64,000 nucleotides of DNA. Origin: Armigeres subalbatus. Lineage: Eukaryota > Arthropoda > Insecta > Diptera > Culicidae. The stretch lies in the NCBI RefSeq assembly GCF_024139115.2, contig NC_085139.1, forward strand, positions 104,819,935-104,883,934, given 5' to 3'. Positions 43,309 to 55,385 of this stretch are shown in pieces. Made by a program: the position numbers and the translations under genes. The notes under the pieces were generated by a model. The model did no database searches and was not told the origin of the DNA. It saw only the letters and a list, made by a program, of their open reading frames with translations. Within the stretch, counting starts at the first letter, position 1. Each line of letters opens with the position of its first letter.

Positions 43309-43809
43309 TCAAGAAGCGTATGGTTGCTGTCTCGTATGCCGGGTCGTTGGATAGTGCATCCCTGAGACTACTAGTCGGGTACCGCGACCTAGGGGCCTCA
43401 TAGAGGGGGCCACACAGTACATGCTCGTTGCTGTTCCTAACTTAACAGGTGTCGCACATCCGGAGAAGTCCTTGCTCAGCATGGAGTGGCCCGTCCAAAG
43501 CTGGGACACGCGTTGTTCTCTTCTGTCCGCTCGATCCTCCCATGATCTGGTCTCTCCCTTAATTTTCCGCAGGAGTAAGGAGCGGTTTCCCCACCACTCT
43601 GTTTCCCATGAATCTTTCACTGACCTCCTTGTTTCGTTTCTGGCATCATGCCCAGGAACCTCTCGCGTAAGGTAGGCGCAGCTTCTTCCCAGGTTGGCCA
43701 GCTTATCCGCCTCCTCGTTTCCGCGGATTTCAGCGTGGCCGGGTACCCATAGGAAGGTGATGTTGCTGTCAGCTGCATGCACGAGCTCCCGTGGGGTGCA
43801 TGGATCCAC
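43309..43809 (-). pseudogene. I-like LINE RNase H C-terminal part
   Basis: The 166-codon frame contains ITFLWVPGHAEIRGNEEADK with the catalytic His and Asp of RNase H, then a C-terminal region usual in these LINEs. The preceding part of the domain (YSAETVALS onward) is in the frame at 43617-44084, offset by a frameshift between about 43810 and 43830. Confidence 0.7.
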
Positions 43810-44019
43810 GGATGCTTTGTTCTGGGGGTTTCCAGAGCCAACAGGGCGCTCGCTGAGTCTGAAACGAACAAAGTGGCTGCCGCATTTGTATCAGATGCTC
43901 CCTTGGATAAGGCCACTGTTTCGGCTGAGTAGACCGTACACTGGTCGGGAAGTCTCAGGTGTATCTGCAGATCTGAACCGAAGGCACCGATCCCCAACGA
44001 AGCATTAGCCCTGAGAGTG

Positions 44020-44105
44020 GAGCAGAATGGATACGTTTGCGTGCGTGTTGACAGTTTTCTCATTGCAAAACTGTCAAAACGCACGCAAACGTATCCATTC
44101 TGCTC
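44020..44105. repeat. 86-bp near-perfect palindrome inside the LINE RNase H
   Basis: The arms gagcagaatggatacgtttg through gacagtttt (44020-44058) and the reverse complement (44067-44105) differ at one position, with an 8-nt loop. It falls between the YSDGSKE motif and the following RNase H strand and disrupts the domain. Confidence 0.85.
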
Positions 44106-44515
44106 AGCTCTTTAGATCCGTCAGAGTAGCGAATCTCCGCGTCTTGGTATTTGTGTCGGATCCTTTCACTGAAGACTGCCTTGGCTTGAGTCGGGTTGGT
44201 ACCCTTCCGCAGCTGCGCCTTGGTTGCCCAGTCGATGGTTGGGATATTGGCCATCCAGGTTCCCGGTCCTACTCGGTGAACCTCAGCTACCGGGGAAGCT
44301 TAGATTTGGCCACCGCCACCGCGCACTATATTTGACTTGTGGTTTCCCACTTGTACCTGGCTCGTTCGTCCATCTAGAAAGTTCCGCAGAAAATTCAGCA
44401 TATTTCCAGTAATGCCCCATTTCTTGAGTTTCTCCAGGACCCCCGTAGTCCACGGCCGATTGTAGGCTTTCACCAGATCAAGGGATGCAAGCTCAACATG
44501 CTCGCCATTCTTCAG

Positions 44516-46072
44516 CTAAACAGTTTTGTATACATATGTCAAAAATTTTCATCTTGTCTATTTTCTTATGCATTTCGATATCAACGAGTCGTTAACAACT
44601 TATTCCTTAGCCAAGGTCACGGGGGTTGACGGCGCTGAAGATAATATTCATCTGTGTATCATATCACATTAGGAGCACTTCAGTGCGCCTCTAAGGATTC
44701 ACAGTGTTTCGGCAGCTTTGCAGACTGAGCCCCTGATCGTATGTCCCGGCATCAGAACGTCGGCTCCAGGGGCACGTTCACCTCAATTTGGGAGATTTGT
44801 GCCATAAAATCTCGGCATACTTATCAGGTATAGCTCTTTAAACATGGAGGATCTGCTAGGGCTCATTAGCACTTTCCAAAGGGTCGGGAAATTAACGAAT
44901 TTCTCGTCAACTGGAAGTAGCGAAGCCAACGCGTGGCCACAGGTAGGATAGGATAGGTTGTAATATAGATTGAAATTGAGAAGTCATGAATCACAATTTA
45001 AGTTTCAGAATGTTTTCAATTGAGAGTGTTTGAGAAATTATTTAAAGTAGCCGAGAAAGAAGTTTACTGTTCTATTGGATAGAAAAAAATTTAATTGAAA
45101 TTCTGAGATAGAAGAGTGACAGAAAAAGTAGAGATTAAGCTATAAAAGAGGAAATAGAGATTGATAAAAGGAGAAAGCAGATATTGATAGACAGAAGAAT
45201 GACATAGGAATTGTAAGGCAATACTTAAGAATTCTGTTATAGTTTTATACATACTGTATCTAACAATGACTAATAAGACAGTTAAATAAGACCTTTATGT
45301 TGAAACTGAACAGACAACCGACAACAACACAGTGTCAATAACAGATCTAAAACATAGAATATTGTGTTTTACATTAATTATACAACTCACAATTATAGAA
45401 ATGACTCAATAAATAATCAACGCCTAACGTACAAACAATACTGACATAATCAAATTTACATTTTTACTAGACTTTGTCCTATGTGCCTGACTTGACTGAC
45501 CAAACCTCATTCGTGAAAGTTTTCAAGAGGATTATGTTAGCTGATTCCCACTGTCCTGAGATCCACAGTCCGGTGTTCATTTGGTCAAAGTAGACTGGTT
45601 CTTCCGGCATAATCACTTGTCAACTAACAAAAACCCACCCCGATCATAGCAATCCTAACTCCTAAGGGGCGAAAAAAAAACAGTAGTTAATAACATATTA
45701 TTTATTTATTTTAATTCATATTTAACATCTATTCTATCATTTTAGGAGGGCCAGTTATCTTTTATCAATTGTGGAATACAAGATCCTCCGATGGATTTGT
45801 TTGAATCGCTCATTCGACATTCGGTAGAATGATCTCCCAGTACCTGCTAAGGAGACCCCCGTCTTCCAGCTTTAGAATCTTTTCTATGTTGCTGGTGTTA
45901 TTTTTTTTTCATGTCGTGATGGAAGTCTCATTTATGAAAAAGAAATTTGAAATTGGAATCAAGTGTTGATAAATCGCTGGGAATTGTGATTTTCTGAAAT
46001 GAAAATATTTTTCGTTTTGGACAGTGTAACATATTTTGGACCCTCAAATGTACACATTTTGGACACCCCCAA
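44516..46072. other. Unassigned intronic sequence
   Basis: AT-rich sequence without recognisable genes or element ends. The patch at about 44680-44800 is more GC-rich. Nothing could be assigned. Confidence 0.35.
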
Positions 46073-46074
46073 TA

Positions 46075-46194
46075 GGGCACTGCACGGACTACTTTGTCTC
46101 TTTCTCGCTGCAAATAAATTAGAAAACAACAAGGCCAGTAAACGTCAAAATTTATGAGGAACGAAAGAGAAAGAGATTTTTCCGTGCAGTGCCC
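46075..46194. mobile_element. 120-bp MITE flanked by TA
   Basis: The ends GGGCACTGCACGGA and (reverse-complemented) GGGCACTGCACGGA are identical, with further pairing through the ctctttctcg region. TA flanks both ends (46073-46074 and 46195-46196). It may lie within a larger element whose ends carry ttttggaccctc near 46034 and gagggtccaaaat near 46547. Confidence 0.75.
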
Positions 46195-46809
46195 TATATA
46201 GTCTCTTCAAAGTCGATTTTCTAATTAACCGTGATCAATTAAGCTGAAACAAAATCTTATCTTTCGTTTGGCATGCATCAATTAGAAAATTCATGCGTTT
46301 TAAATTCTCAATTTCGACAAAAACATATTGTTGTCGTTCTGAGATTATCAGTGATGTATACTTTTAAGCGTAACGCATTGCAACGCTCGCATTCTTAAAC
46401 AAACTGATTTCCTCGAAATTTCATCTCAATATTGCTATTTTCGTACGAGAAACCAGTGAAACAGATGGTGAACGACATTATTTTTCTGAAGCCAATGGGG
46501 GAATTAGCAGCGGAATTTATTTTAGTTCAGAAATCAAGAAAGGAGGAGGGTCCAAAATGTGACCCCAAGTTGGTTATTGGTAATACAATCAAGTTGGTTA
46601 CCCTTTAAGCAGATATCGGTAAGCACTTCCTCGTGGGGTCCAAAATGGAACATTTACCCTAAGATATATGAAAAACGGACCTGGAAACTAACAAGATATA
46701 TGCTGCCGCTAACCGCAAGTCAGTCCCATATGTATGAAATTTTCATTATTCCCTGAAATTTTCCTATTCAAACTAAGCTTGCACATCATGCTTCCTACAG
46801 AACTTTTAT

Positions 46810-47110
46810 GACTTTAAAGGAGCCTTCCAAGCCTCTTAAAAGTAGGCTTCCGCACTTCTTGAAAAGGACGCCTCTGAGCCTCTCGAAAGTAGTTTTCTAA
46901 GCCTTCTTAAAGAAGAATTCCGAGCCTCTTGAAGGAAGGCGTCCGAGCCTCTTAAAAGCCGGCTTCCGAGACACTTGAAAGGAGGCTCCTGAGCATTTTG
47001 AATGGACTCTTCTGAGCCTTGAAAGTACTCTTCCAAGCCTCTTGAAAAAAGAATTCCGTGCCTTTCAAAGGAAAGCGTCCGATCTTCTTAAAAGGGGGCT
47101 CTCAAACTAC
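46810..47110. repeat. Degenerate minisatellite, roughly 27-30-bp unit
   Basis: About ten imperfect copies of a unit like gagcctcttgaaaggaggct follow one another. The units vary enough that the array is old. Small frames here are by-products of the repeat. Confidence 0.8.
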
Positions 47111-47304
47111 TTAAGACTCTAGATTTCAGTTCAGAAGCATATTCTTAACATATTATTTAACATTTTGTTTCGAATAGCATTGAATTGAATTCGAATTGCA
47201 TTGTACATTTTTGTAATTTGTTCATTAGACGTTTTGTCTTTTTGATTTTTTGTCGCACAGCCCTTCATACACTCTGCTGGTTGTGCATCGTCATGCATAT
47301 TATG

Positions 47305-47508
47305 TACGAAACAAATTTTCAAAACGATTATCTGTTTGTGATTTGACGATTTGACGCCCCACGCAAACTAACACCATGAATAGGTAGGTGAAGGTTTCCG
47401 CTACCTGTTCATGGTGTTGGTTTGCGTGGAGAGCTATCAGATTCGTCAAATCGTCGTTTGAATCTTTGTTTACAAAAGCAGATAAGTCGTTTTGAAAATT
47501 TTGTCTTG
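47305..47508. mobile_element. About 205-bp palindromic MITE
   Basis: Arms ttttcaaaacgattatctg and cacgcaaactaacaccatga pair with their complements near 47430-47505 (cacgcaaaccaacaccatga when reverse-complemented). One arm has an extra segment of roughly 20-25 bp. No target duplication was determined. Confidence 0.65.
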
Positions 47509-47604
47509 AAGTCTTGTACTACATATAAGACAAAGTACACAAAATACACAATTATCATAACGTTATCAATAAGTTTGGATTGGATTTGAAATACATCCGC
47601 CATT

Positions 47605-47678
47605 AGGCATTGTTGTCCGAGGTACGCCCCGGGGGTACACGTACCCCAGGCTCCAGGTTGAGAACCGCTGGATTGAGG
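47605..47678 (-). mobile_element. hAT-type element terminus (fragment)
   Basis: On the minus strand the segment starts CAGCGGTTCTCAACCTGGAG and continues ctggggtacgtgtacccc. This terminal motif (CAGnGGTTCTCAACC plus a GGGTACG hairpin) is shared by many hAT elements. The other end was not found. Confidence 0.5.
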
Positions 47679-49059
47679 CGACTTTTGGTAGTAAGAGTAC
47701 ACGTATTCCATTGTTATGTTTTACCCACTCAGCGGGGCTACAATTCAAATTCATGTTCGAGAGTTCAGAATTCGATTCCCAGGTCCACCTAGGAAAGTTG
47801 TATCTCTTGGTTTGAATAATCGTGCTTTGAAATTAATGCTCAAGAAATGTTTTTGAAAAAAGTGGTCAATTGTTGTCAAATTATTTGGGGGCGAACAAAG
47901 CAAGTACAAAATTTAATGTACTTTTGTTGATAGAACTTTTTTTTATTGAACACCACCGAATCTAATCATACTTGTATTTTGTCAACTAAAATTCTACCCT
48001 TGAGATTCAAGTAAACTCACTTGAAGTTAAGAGTAAAACGTAACAGGTATGAGTACTTGTACTTGAACTCTTTTAGCTTTCTGGTATCTTTTGGCTTTCG
48101 AGTAACAAATAGCGTACAGGAACTGGAACTGGCTAAGTCATAGCCACTGCCTAAGCCTAAAAAAATGGTATGTCAAAAGCGGAGTTGAATAGATCATCAA
48201 ATAATATTGAACATCCCCTCCCCTCGGATATATGATCTTGATGCGATGGGTGAGCTTACGCCGTTAGCACTGAGATGGCAACCAAAGACATATCCTGTCG
48301 TGGTGGTATCACATGTTGACCATTTTTGTTTGGTGCCGCGTTACATATCTGGCATTGACGCACTAATTTAACGCATATGCATGTGTTCTAACGGACATCG
48401 TGTCTTGGAGCCTTGAATGGTAGTGCAGTTAGGCAGAGGCCTTTTTCACCAGTGATGATGATGTGAGTTCTCTTCCTTTCGGCAATACTTTGTTGATGCG
48501 TTCCCTGTGACGATGAGTCGTAGCCACGCTTATATTTAGCTAGCTAGGTATTTATTGATAAACAACGTATTCAAGACATTCGTAGGGAATTGACTGCTCG
48601 ATTTACCGAGTAGATTTTTTTTTCAAACTGTGTCTCACTTCGAAGAGCCATAATAAAAAACACCACACATTATAATGATGTAATCTGAACAATCTTATGA
48701 TGGCTTCATTCTCGATCATTTTTATTAATAGTTAGAGAATAAGCGTGACGAAGCTCTACTTTACCACCGAGAAGTGAATCCTATAGCTGACTCATAACGA
48801 ATTATTAGGACATTATAGATAATAACAGTTAGTTTGGAATCGAATAAGCTACTTATTATAGTCTTAGACTACCTTGACAAAGGAATGACAATAAAATAGA
48901 CTAAATGTACGAACAGTTTCCACTTTTTACAAGACATAACTTACATTGAGTTTGATAGTATTGACACAGAACAAAAATCATGAAGAACCAATAACTTAGG
49001 CAAACAAAGTAATTCAACGAACGCATACTTCATACCTTCTGACATCGTACAGATCAGTC

Positions 49060-49555
49060 TAGGCTAGATGTACCAGTTGTGGCTATAGCTCCAGTTGTCG
49101 CACTAGTGCTTTATATGCCAAATGGCCAATCAAATCACCGCAAACCAAGTTCATATCGATGAAGCATATTCATATGACACGATAACACCTTTGATTTCCT
49201 CCAAAACAAGCGAAGCATAATTGTAAAAATTGATTTTGCTTAATTTTTGACGTCCTTTGCACCAGTTATCGCACTAGTGGTCCCAATTTGGACAGTCCCA
49301 TAAGAAAACAATGGGATTTTCTAAATAAGGAACCAAAATTAAAAATAGTGCCATAACTGGTGCAGGCGTTCCTATTATGGATTAATCAATTTTAAGGATA
49401 ATAACAAATTTTATTGTGGTTTTCACAGCTGTTCTAAGGAGCAGGAAGTAAAACCTTTCGCTTGATATATAAAGTCCACCCACACGCCGTTTAGTTATTT
49501 TTTTAAAAATAGTTGTTCTTAGGTATGGCGACAATTGGTACACCCACCCTATATG
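49060..49555. mobile_element. Possible MITE with nested inverted repeats
   Basis: The outer ends gatgtaccagttgtggc and (reverse-complemented) gggtgtaccaattgtcgcc pair imperfectly. An inner pair, ttgcaccagttatcgcact and (reverse-complemented) ctgcaccagttatggcact, lies at about 49257-49367. Limits are approximate. Confidence 0.45.
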
Positions 49556-52500
49556 ATTAGGAATGAGATAATAAGACTGAATAGCTATTAAAGTTGGAAA
49601 TATAATGCCTTTTGAGCCAGTTCAACAGTGTCTTAATGAACGACATGATCCTTGTACTGCTTCAAAAGTTATTAACTTGTCATTCTTATAAATCGGGGAA
49701 TGAACACTTCCGACTCAGTTTCTACGATGAAGCAACTTGTCGATCCGACTTAAAGCGTTAAACATAAATTGAAAATAAACCAGATTTAATACAGATAATA
49801 AATAAAATTTACTATATTAAATACTCTAATAATGGTTATAATTATAAGTGATCATAGTGATATTGAAAGTGAAACGTGATAAAAATTGATAATGATGATA
49901 GAGGCGGGATCTTGTTCTAAAAATCTATTCTTTTATCAACACATCCCCAACAGTGACCACATGAGCAACATCGCTTAGGAACGTCTGAGTGATGATGAAA
50001 TGAATAAAGGCTCATAGAAGTCAATATGGGCGGGGTACAGCGTAGACTACCATTGTAACCATTATGAAAAAAAGAATAGAAAAAAACAAGTTGAGTTCTT
50101 CTGGTGTTTCAAATAAACTTTTTTTTTACCGTTTGACATTTTTTTTTTCAATCTGAACGATACAAATCTTAATATGAAGCTTTAATTTAGAGTTTCTAGC
50201 AATTCTAGTGTTTCAAAGATTCATCATCATTTTTTTTCAGATCAAGTCTTCGATTCTATAGAAAGTCCGCCTAAAGCACTGGGAGATTTGAAAAAGAATG
50301 AAACATGCATACGAAAACTTACAATAGACCACAAATGAAGAAAAAATTAAATTATTTTAAAATGTATATGATCGAACAATATAAACAAATCAGTTGCCAT
50401 CGCACCGCAAATTAAGCCATTTTTTTCTCTCACCGACCGACGGCCCTTGAAATTTGTGAGGTTTCAATTGGTTATGGTGCATCTGCGCTCAAATCGAGCA
50501 TGTAAATCGATGACCAACCACAGGCAGCAACAGCGCGTTGAATAGTCGATTTAAGAAAAATTTACAATCCTTCACGATGTTCGCATGAGAGATGCAGAGA
50601 AAAAAAACAGCAGTCCGCTAAATTGAGCAATCTTTACACGGTTTTTGCTTCTTGTTAATTGAAGTGTTCGACTAAAAAACTGATTGTCGGTCCCATGCCG
50701 TTCTTGTGAACAAAGATTAAAATGCTGGTTACCCAAATTACAAGCAATTCCGTGGAAACTAAGAGCACCATTTCAACTAAGTGATTTGCTCTAAGAAACC
50801 CCTTAGTCCCGAATTTGATATATGTATGTAACAGCAAGTTGGAGTCAATATACTTCGTTTCACCGCAGTACCGCACTGGCCTAACTCATGGAATGCATTC
50901 TGGGTTTTATAGGCTCCCCAAGGCCTAAGCGCTTTCATCGTCGTGACGGCTACAACTAGTCACCTCGTCTTTATAGCTGGGTCGCTGCATCGCGTGTGTT
51001 TGGGGGAACCTTATACCATCGCGAATCACGACGTTCTCATACTGCAGATTGTACTGTTTGCTCCTACAAAGTGTGTATCAATCGAACAGCGATTTAACGT
51101 AGAATCCATTCCTATGTATGTAGTTACTTATTCCACTCGTATAACATTTACCACGACGCATCTGTTGTTATTATCACCAATCTATGTGCTGAATTAAAAT
51201 GCCGAGATAATGGATTATTCGCCGCAATGTTTTCAGCTTGTGGGATGGAGATGTTTGCACACTCTGTTCAGTTCGTTTCGGTTCGATCCATGTGCGAACC
51301 AATTTAGCAGATGCAGAACAACAATCGATCGCCTATAGTTGCGGGAAAGGATGAAAAACGTTTGTAGATAGGAACGGACTTGCCAGATTAACAGCTCTTC
51401 AGTTGAGTTGGATCGATGATGGATGACAAAAATATGCTTAATTTAGTCTGTTATTACTCTGGCGGTGTTAATACTTTTCATTCTGATCGATTGCGGCTGC
51501 TAAAGAGTTTGAATTACTACTCCCGAGCTCCGGACCTTGTACTCATATTAGCCTTACTAGAAAACAAAGAATTAAACTGCAAATTACTTTGTATCTTATT
51601 TAAGCAGCAGCAGCACTCCGCAAACACAATATTTATTGTAAAAGATCGAAGACATAGGTGAATGGATGACATTTGTTAAATTAGTACCAGTGGTTTTATT
51701 TTCGACATCGACTATTTTGAACATGGTGTAGCAATTTGTTAATTGCTACTCATTGAGTGATCAGGCAAGTTTGGTCTGGTGGAGATTTCTGAAGCATACA
51801 AATTGGCTAAATTGTGTCAAAACCGTTGAACCCGGCTCACCGCATGTTATCTATCAGCGCAAAGCTTTGGTTAGTAGAAAATTCGAAAGAGCATCCACAT
51901 GTATTCCACAAATTGTGTAACTTTTGGATTAATATACTTTGACTCCCTACTGCCACCTGCTCAGCCGATACAAATAGACGCAACTGATTAGCAACAAACA
52001 AACGCACTGTTGACAGCTGCATTTGTGCTGCGTTTTTCACAACAATGATCTTCGCGCTATCTCTAAACTATGGACACTATAGATTCCAAAGGCGCGTGTG
52101 ACGTCAAATTCGCGCGACACATTGTGAAAAACTGAGAAAAAAAAAACTAAATCGAAATTGTTCAACCGTGCCTATGATCGTCTATGGAATCTAAAGTGTC
52201 TATACTCTGAAAGATTGCCAATTGCATTTCTCATGTTCAATACATTTGAATAGATTCGAATCAACGGTTTGTGGATGTTTACACAAGTATCGGATACCAA
52301 CTCTAAGTGAAATGCGCCGCTACAAAGCAAAACCCTGTTGAATGTGACTGGGTTAGATAGGGTTTGATTAACGATTCGGTTTAGGAAATATTACTCTTAG
52401 TGCTGAATCAGCAGTGATTCAAGTTGTTCGGGGCTGTTACTTTGAATATGAATCTGAAACATTCATTTTCCCAGCAGGTATTCTAGATTAATTTTTTTAA

Positions 52501-53261
52501 GTTGAGTTTTAAAAGCTGCAGATTTGAACCACCAATGAATCACGAGATTCAAATAATTTTCAATTGTTTTGCGTCATTTTATCTGCGGATCAATCCACTT
52601 TGCAACTACGGCGCCTTTCTTTGCAGCAGCATAATGATCTCATTTTATTCAAAAATTTTCAAACATGAATAGAACACTGCTAGGAAAACCAGCGACTTAT
52701 TTTCCCTTATCAGATTCAAACTATAATATGTAGTGTTCGAAAATTTGCAATGAAACTGAATCACTACTGATTTTACTCTAACAAGTCCCACAAAATCAAA
52801 CTTTCACACTTCTATTCATACATCTGTCAATATACACAGTTTGCATCAGCTGTGCGGCCCAACATGTTTATTATGTATGGTTCATCCTTCTCCTCCAGCA
52901 CGATTAATAACAAACATAGCAGACGAGTTCCCGTTGTTCGTACTAACCCGATTTAGAGCGCACTCCCGAAGAAGCTCTTCTGCCATCCCATCCCATCACA
53001 CACTCGATTGGATAATTGATCATAATGCCGACCAACAACATGCTTATACGAATACATATAGCGCAGCGCGCTGCCCCACCACCATCGAACACAGCAAACA
53101 CGAATCGCATAAATACAGCTTCGGTTATAAGTTTGGGGATATCATTGAAAAATGAAGGTTTGATTCGTGACATTTGCTTGTGCGATTATTTTCAAATCAT
53201 TTGCTTAAAATCGTTCAGTTTAGACGACAACTGTCAGCTAATTCACAGATTAGTTGGTAAA
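49556..53261. other. Unassigned intronic sequence
   Basis: AT-rich DNA with only short frames and no motif I recognise. It may hold old regulatory or mobile sequence, but nothing could be supported. Confidence 0.35.
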
Positions 53262-53273
53262 ATTTTTACAGTT

Positions 53274-53849
53274 TTTTTTATTCCTTTCTTTATTTATTAA
53301 GCACTTCGTGTTACTTGACCGTTACTGTGCCGAGATCTACTGTGGTATTCTGCTGTACAGAATCCACACAGAATATATTTTTTGATTTCCATTATCATTA
53401 TGATTGTCCTTGCCAGTCTATCTCATCGTGAGTCCATTGTGTCCATTTGTCCATGTCGTGTATCCAATGATCGTTGCATTGTTCGGTTGCCATTTATCCG
53501 GGTAAGGGGTCGTACACTTATTACGTAAGCAATTTTTCTGGGATTTTCGACCCCCCTCTCCCCATGTAAGATTTTTTTCATACAAATGGGTTTTTATTTA
53601 TATGATACGTAAGAAAACGGCAGACCCCTCCTCCCCCCATAAGTGCTTACGTAATATGTGTACGACCCCTAACGTTGGAGGAATACCTCCGAGAAGTACA
53701 AGTTGTCAGTCATCATCAGGCAGCCGTGACGGTGAGGCGCGTACCCCCACCCACCGTATGGGGTGCGCATCGGGCGACTGACGAGGTTTTGGTGCAGGGG
53801 CTGAGAATCGAACCCATGACCATTCGCTTGTAAGGCGCACGCCCACCCC
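53274..53849 (-). mobile_element. tRNA-derived SINE (second family), split by a MITE
   Basis: It reads on the minus strand from a tRNA-like head near 53849 (ggtcatgggttcgattctcag) to a T/A-rich tail at 53274. The 12-bp duplication atttttacagtt flanks it (53262-53273 and 53850-53861). It matches the SINE at 62283-62716 throughout. A 164-bp MITE (53506-53669) interrupts it. Confidence 0.88.
53506..53669. mobile_element. 164-bp MITE nested in the SINE, TAA duplication
   Basis: Inverted repeats start GGGGTCGTACAC at both ends, with ttacgtaagca / tgcttacgtaa continuing the arms, and are flanked by TAA (53503-53505 and 53670-53672). A 3-bp TAA duplication fits PIF/Harbinger-type elements. SINE sequence resumes exactly on the other side. 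Confidence 0.88.
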
Positions 53850-54299
53850 ATTTTTACAGTTAAATGATTATTGTTGTTAAAAGTGTTCAACCGCTGGCTC
53901 CAAGATAGGATGCATATTTGTGAAATACATAAAAAGGAAACTAATCGGGAATATCGAGAAGAGGTCCAAAGTTATTTGGTGACCAAAAGCTCGTGCAGAA
54001 CAACAGATTCGAGTATAGAGTAAAAATCCCCAGAGCAAAAAATAGTCGATCTTGAAGGAATGCATGACGAATTCTACAAGATGTATAATTCACATTATAT
54101 ATGTACTAAACAAAAATATTGCTACATTGCTACGAGAATCATCAAAGACTTCTACGAACTTGCACAGGCTTTTCGTCGTTTCACAGATCTCTTCAAGACA
54201 TTCTTCGTGAACCATTTGAACGATGCGATTCGAGCCTTGTAGACCTTTGTAGATTTTCACGGAGCTTCGCGGACCATCTTGGACCTACGCCAAACTTAA

Positions 54300-55385
54300 C
54301 ATTTATTGTTTATTACCAGACTAAGGGAGGAGTGGCCTGTGCAATACATAAAATTCTTCTCCATTCAGCTTAATCCATGGCTGCACGTCGCCAACCACGT
54401 AGTCTGTGGAGAGTACGCAAATCGTCCTCCACCTTATCGATCCACCTTGCCCGCTGTGCACCTCTTGTTCCCGTCGGATCGTTGGCGAGAACCATGTTCA
54501 CCGGATTACGATCCGACATTCTGGCTACGTTCCCGACCCACCGCAGTCTTCCGATTTTCGCGGTGTGAACGATGGATGGTTCTCCCAACAGCTGATGCAA
54601 CTCGTGGTTCATTCGCCTCCTCCACGTACCGTCCGCCATATGCACCCCACCATAGAAAGTACACAGCACTTTCCTTTCAAAAACTCCCAGTGTGCGTTGG
54701 TCCTTCACGAGCATCGTCCAGGTCTCGTGTCCGTAGAGGACTACCAGTCTAATGAGCGTTTTGGAGATTGTCAGTTTGGTACGGCGGCGAATTCTATTCG
54801 ATCGGAGCATTTTGCGGAGTCCAAAGTACGTACGATTTCCTGCCATGATACGTCTCCGAATTTCTCTGCGGGTATCGTTATCGGAGGTCACCAGTGAGCC
54901 CAAGTATACGAATTCTTCAACCATCATGATTTCATCATTGCCAATACAAACTCGTGGTGGGTAGCTTACGTTGTCCTCTCTTGAGCCTCTTCCTATCATG
55001 TACTTCGTCTCCGATGTGTTGATGACTAGTCCAATTAGCTTCGCATTTCAGTCAGATGTATGCTTCCTCGATCCTCTCAAAGTTATGTGCCATAATATCA
55101 ATGTCGTCGGCGAAACCAAATAACTGGACAGTCAAATCGTACCACTCGTGGCAATTCCTGCCCTTCGTAAGACTCCCTTCAGAGCGATGTTGAATAGCAG
55201 TTACTTTGGCGTAACCCTCTGCGCGTTTCGAAGGGACTCGAGAATTCCTCTAAAACTCGAACTACGCACATCACCCGATCTATCGTCGCCTTAATCAACC
55301 GTGTCAGTTTATCCGGAAATCCATTTTCGTGCATTAGCTGCCAGAGCTGGCCCCGATCGATTGTATCATATGCGGCTTTGAAGTC
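54300..55385 (-). mobile_element. RTE remnant (second RTE family), 5'-truncated
   Basis: From the high-coordinate end the minus strand reads KAAYDTIDRGQLWQLM (motif A), LTRLIKATIDRV and FETRRGLRQ (motif B), then frameshifted sequence past the FADD region. An intact C-terminal frame at 54370-54999 follows (MVEEFVYLGSLVTSDNDTRR; HVLYGHETW-type motif; TWRRRMNHELHQLLGEPSI; RLRWVGNVARMSDRNPVNMV). It differs clearly from the 7640 family. The 29609-30110 remnant belongs to the same family. Confidence 0.85.

Larger units (their letters stand above)
43050..44515 (-). mobile_element. I-like LINE fragment (RT motif A plus RNase H)
   Basis: On the minus strand the order is RT motif A (ASLDLVKAYNRPW) with GITGNMLNFLRNFLDGRTSQ, then an abrupt jump to the pre-RNase H region (MANIPTIDWATKAQLRKGTN), RNase H sequence (IRYSDGSKE; YSAETVALS; SDSASALLAL; LWVPGHAEIRGNEEADKLA) and a C-terminal Cys/His region. 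A 3' UTR follows to about 43050. The part between RT motif A and RNase H is deleted, and stops and frameshifts are present. RNase H after RT is typical of I, R1 and LOA groups. Confidence 0.75.

Noticed and set aside
46810..47110. A CRISPR-like array
   Set aside because: Units are contiguous, degenerate and lack unique spacers; the genome is eukaryotic.
53669..53890. Minus-strand frame of 73 codons
   Set aside because: It lies in the tRNA-like head of a SINE and is not protein-coding.
54306..54897. Plus-strand frames of 148 and 163 codons
   Set aside because: Antisense to the C-terminal RT frame of an RTE remnant.
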